From assembly GCA_023255355.1 (NCBI GenBank), contig JALRIU010000335.1:1-6604 (forward strand): DNA of 6,604 nt, in the 5' to 3' direction. The stretch is from Pseudomonadales bacterium (GTDB lineage Bacteria; Pseudomonadota; Gammaproteobacteria; Pseudomonadales; JAHEIH01). Each line of letters opens with the position of its first letter. Within the stretch, counting starts at the first letter, position 1. The position numbers were made by a program, and so were the translations under genes. The notes beneath the pieces were generated by a model, which searched no databases, was not told where the DNA came from, and saw only the letters and a program-made list of their open reading frames with translations. Positions 5,761 to 6,604 of the stretch are shown here, one piece after another.

Positions 5761-6604
5761 CAAGGCGTAATTTGCTAAAGGCGGGCGCGCTTGCTCCACT
5801 TGTGCCCGCGTGCAGCTTTGCGACGCAACAACCTTTACCTGTCACGACAATGAGTGCAGATGACATATTGCAGCAAACTCAATTACCCAAGCTAAGTCAG
5901 CGTGATTTTTTTGTGGATGATTTTGGTGCTATTGCTGATGGTGAAACAGACAATACCGCAGCCATTGGTCGTGCGATTGCTGCGGCTTCTGCTGCCGGCG
6001 GTGGCCGGGTGACTTTCGCTGCTGGACAGTATAATACTGCAGCGATTCATCTAAAAAGCCGGGTTGAATTACATGTGCCTGCTGGGACTGAGCTAAGTTT
6101 TAGCACTGTTGCTGATGATTATTTGCCGGCGGTATTTACCCGCTGGGAAGGCATGGAAATGATGGGTTTGTCGCCCTTAGTTTATGCCTTTGATGAAAGT
6201 GATGTGGCAATAACCGGAGGTGGTGTTCTAAATGGCAATGCCAATGATGACACTTGGTGGCCCTGGAAAGGTCCCCATAAAGAAGCACATTGGAGAATAA
6301 ATCCTGCTGAAGATCAAAAAGCTGCTCGAATAGCTTTGTTTGATATGGCGGAAAAAGGCTTGCCGGTGTCACAGCGTATCTTTGCTAAAGAAAGCTATTT
6401 AAGGCCTGTATTCGTGCAGTTTTATCAATGCCAGCGCGTATTAGTGGAAGGTGTGACGATTAAAAATGCTCCATTTTGGTTGTTGCACCCAGTGTTATCA
6501 GAGGATGTGACTGTGCGCGATGTTACATTCAGTAGTCATGGGCCTAACTCAGATGGTTGTGATCCTGAGTCCTGTAACCGCGTTGTGATTGAAAAATGTT
6601 CTTT
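5748..6604 (+). CDS. GH28 polygalacturonase-type glycoside hydrolase with Tat lipoprotein signal, partial (3' end beyond window)
   Basis: First 285 codons of a parallel beta-helix enzyme of family GH28, expected to hydrolyse polygalacturonate or galacturonide oligomers by inversion. The N-terminus MSGLTRRNLLKAGALAPL has the twin-arginine motif TRRNLLK (5-11), a short hydrophobic stretch and a lipobox VPAC with C22, so folded export by Tat followed by lipidation is predicted. The mature region opens with DDFGAIADGETDNTAAI (57-73), the usual pectinase-fold start. It continues with TGGGVLNGN, WWPWKG (170-175), YLRPVFVQFYQC (217-228) and NSDGCDP (267-273), which corresponds to the GH28 NTDG(I)D block and carries catalytic D269. 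The WWPWKG plus YLRPxFxQ plus GPNSDGCDPESC pattern is that of bacterial GH28 enzymes often labelled exo-polygalacturonases. The DD pair, GHG histidine and RxK motif lie past the right edge and cannot be checked. It overlaps kdgK by 13 bases, so it is in the same operon. Exo- versus endo-action and homogalacturonan versus rhamnogalacturonan specificity are not decided. Confidence 0.88.
   Translation, partial: MSGLTRRNLLKAGALAPLVPACSFATQQPLPVTTMSADDILQQTQLPKLSQRDFFVDDFGAIADGETDNTAAIGRAIAAASAAGGGRVTFAAGQYNTAAIHLKSRVELHVPAGTELSFSTVADDYLPAVFTRWEGMEMMGLSPLVYAFDESDVAITGGGVLNGNANDDTWWPWKGPHKEAHWRINPAEDQKAARIALFDMAEKGLPVSQRIFAKESYLRPVFVQFYQCQRVLVEGVTIKNAPFWLLHPVLSEDVTVRDVTFSSHGPNSDGCDPESCNRVVIEKCS

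Noticed and set aside
6136..6372. Minus-strand open frame of 78 codons inside the GH28 gene
   Set aside because: Antisense to the GH28 frame, which is open from 5748 to the edge and carries clear family motifs.

Overview
The window reads as a carbohydrate-utilisation locus of a Gram-negative bacterium, most plausibly a polysaccharide-degrading gammaproteobacterium of the Cellvibrio/Saccharophagus/Alteromonas kind. Reasons: a TRAP transporter, a KDG kinase, a GH28 pectinase-type enzyme and lipoprotein-type export signals, in moderately AT-rich DNA. The taxonomic placement is inference from gene content, not from a marker gene.

Layout. Bases 1-84 (minus strand) hold an N-terminally truncated remnant of a DEAD-box RNA helicase, recognisable by its Walker A motif. 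It is cut off within about 20 bases of the stop codon of the next gene. Bases 100-1785 (minus) encode a complete cytoplasmic GH13 enzyme, predicted oligo-1,6-glucosidase. Bases 1786-2055 are the divergent regulatory region: a good sigma70 promoter (TTGATT, 17 bp, TATACT) faces right, a perfect 14-bp palindrome lies over its start point, and a second palindrome with the same ACCGGT core lies just before the GH13 gene. From 2056 to the right edge runs one tightly packed operon on the plus strand: TRAP substrate-binding lipoprotein, TRAP small permease (GTG start), TRAP large permease, 2-keto-3-deoxygluconate kinase (kdgK), and a GH28 enzyme that runs off the window and carries a Tat-type lipoprotein signal.

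How the genes work together (inference). The GH28 enzyme outside the cytoplasm would release galacturonate or small galacturonides from pectin. The TRAP system would import an acidic sugar with the Na+ gradient. After isomerase/reductase/dehydratase or lyase steps encoded elsewhere, KdgK would phosphorylate KDG to KDPG for Entner-Doudoroff aldol cleavage. The two ACCGGT-centred palindromes suggest that one LacI-type repressor controls both the uronate operon and the alpha-glucosidase gene, which would couple pectin and alpha-glucan use.

No tRNA, rRNA, CRISPR array, insertion sequence or convincing intrinsic terminator was seen. Every gene belongs to a known family. The points of most interest are the paired operators, the Tat-lipoprotein pectinase, the lipoprotein form of the TRAP binding protein, and the helicase breakpoint.
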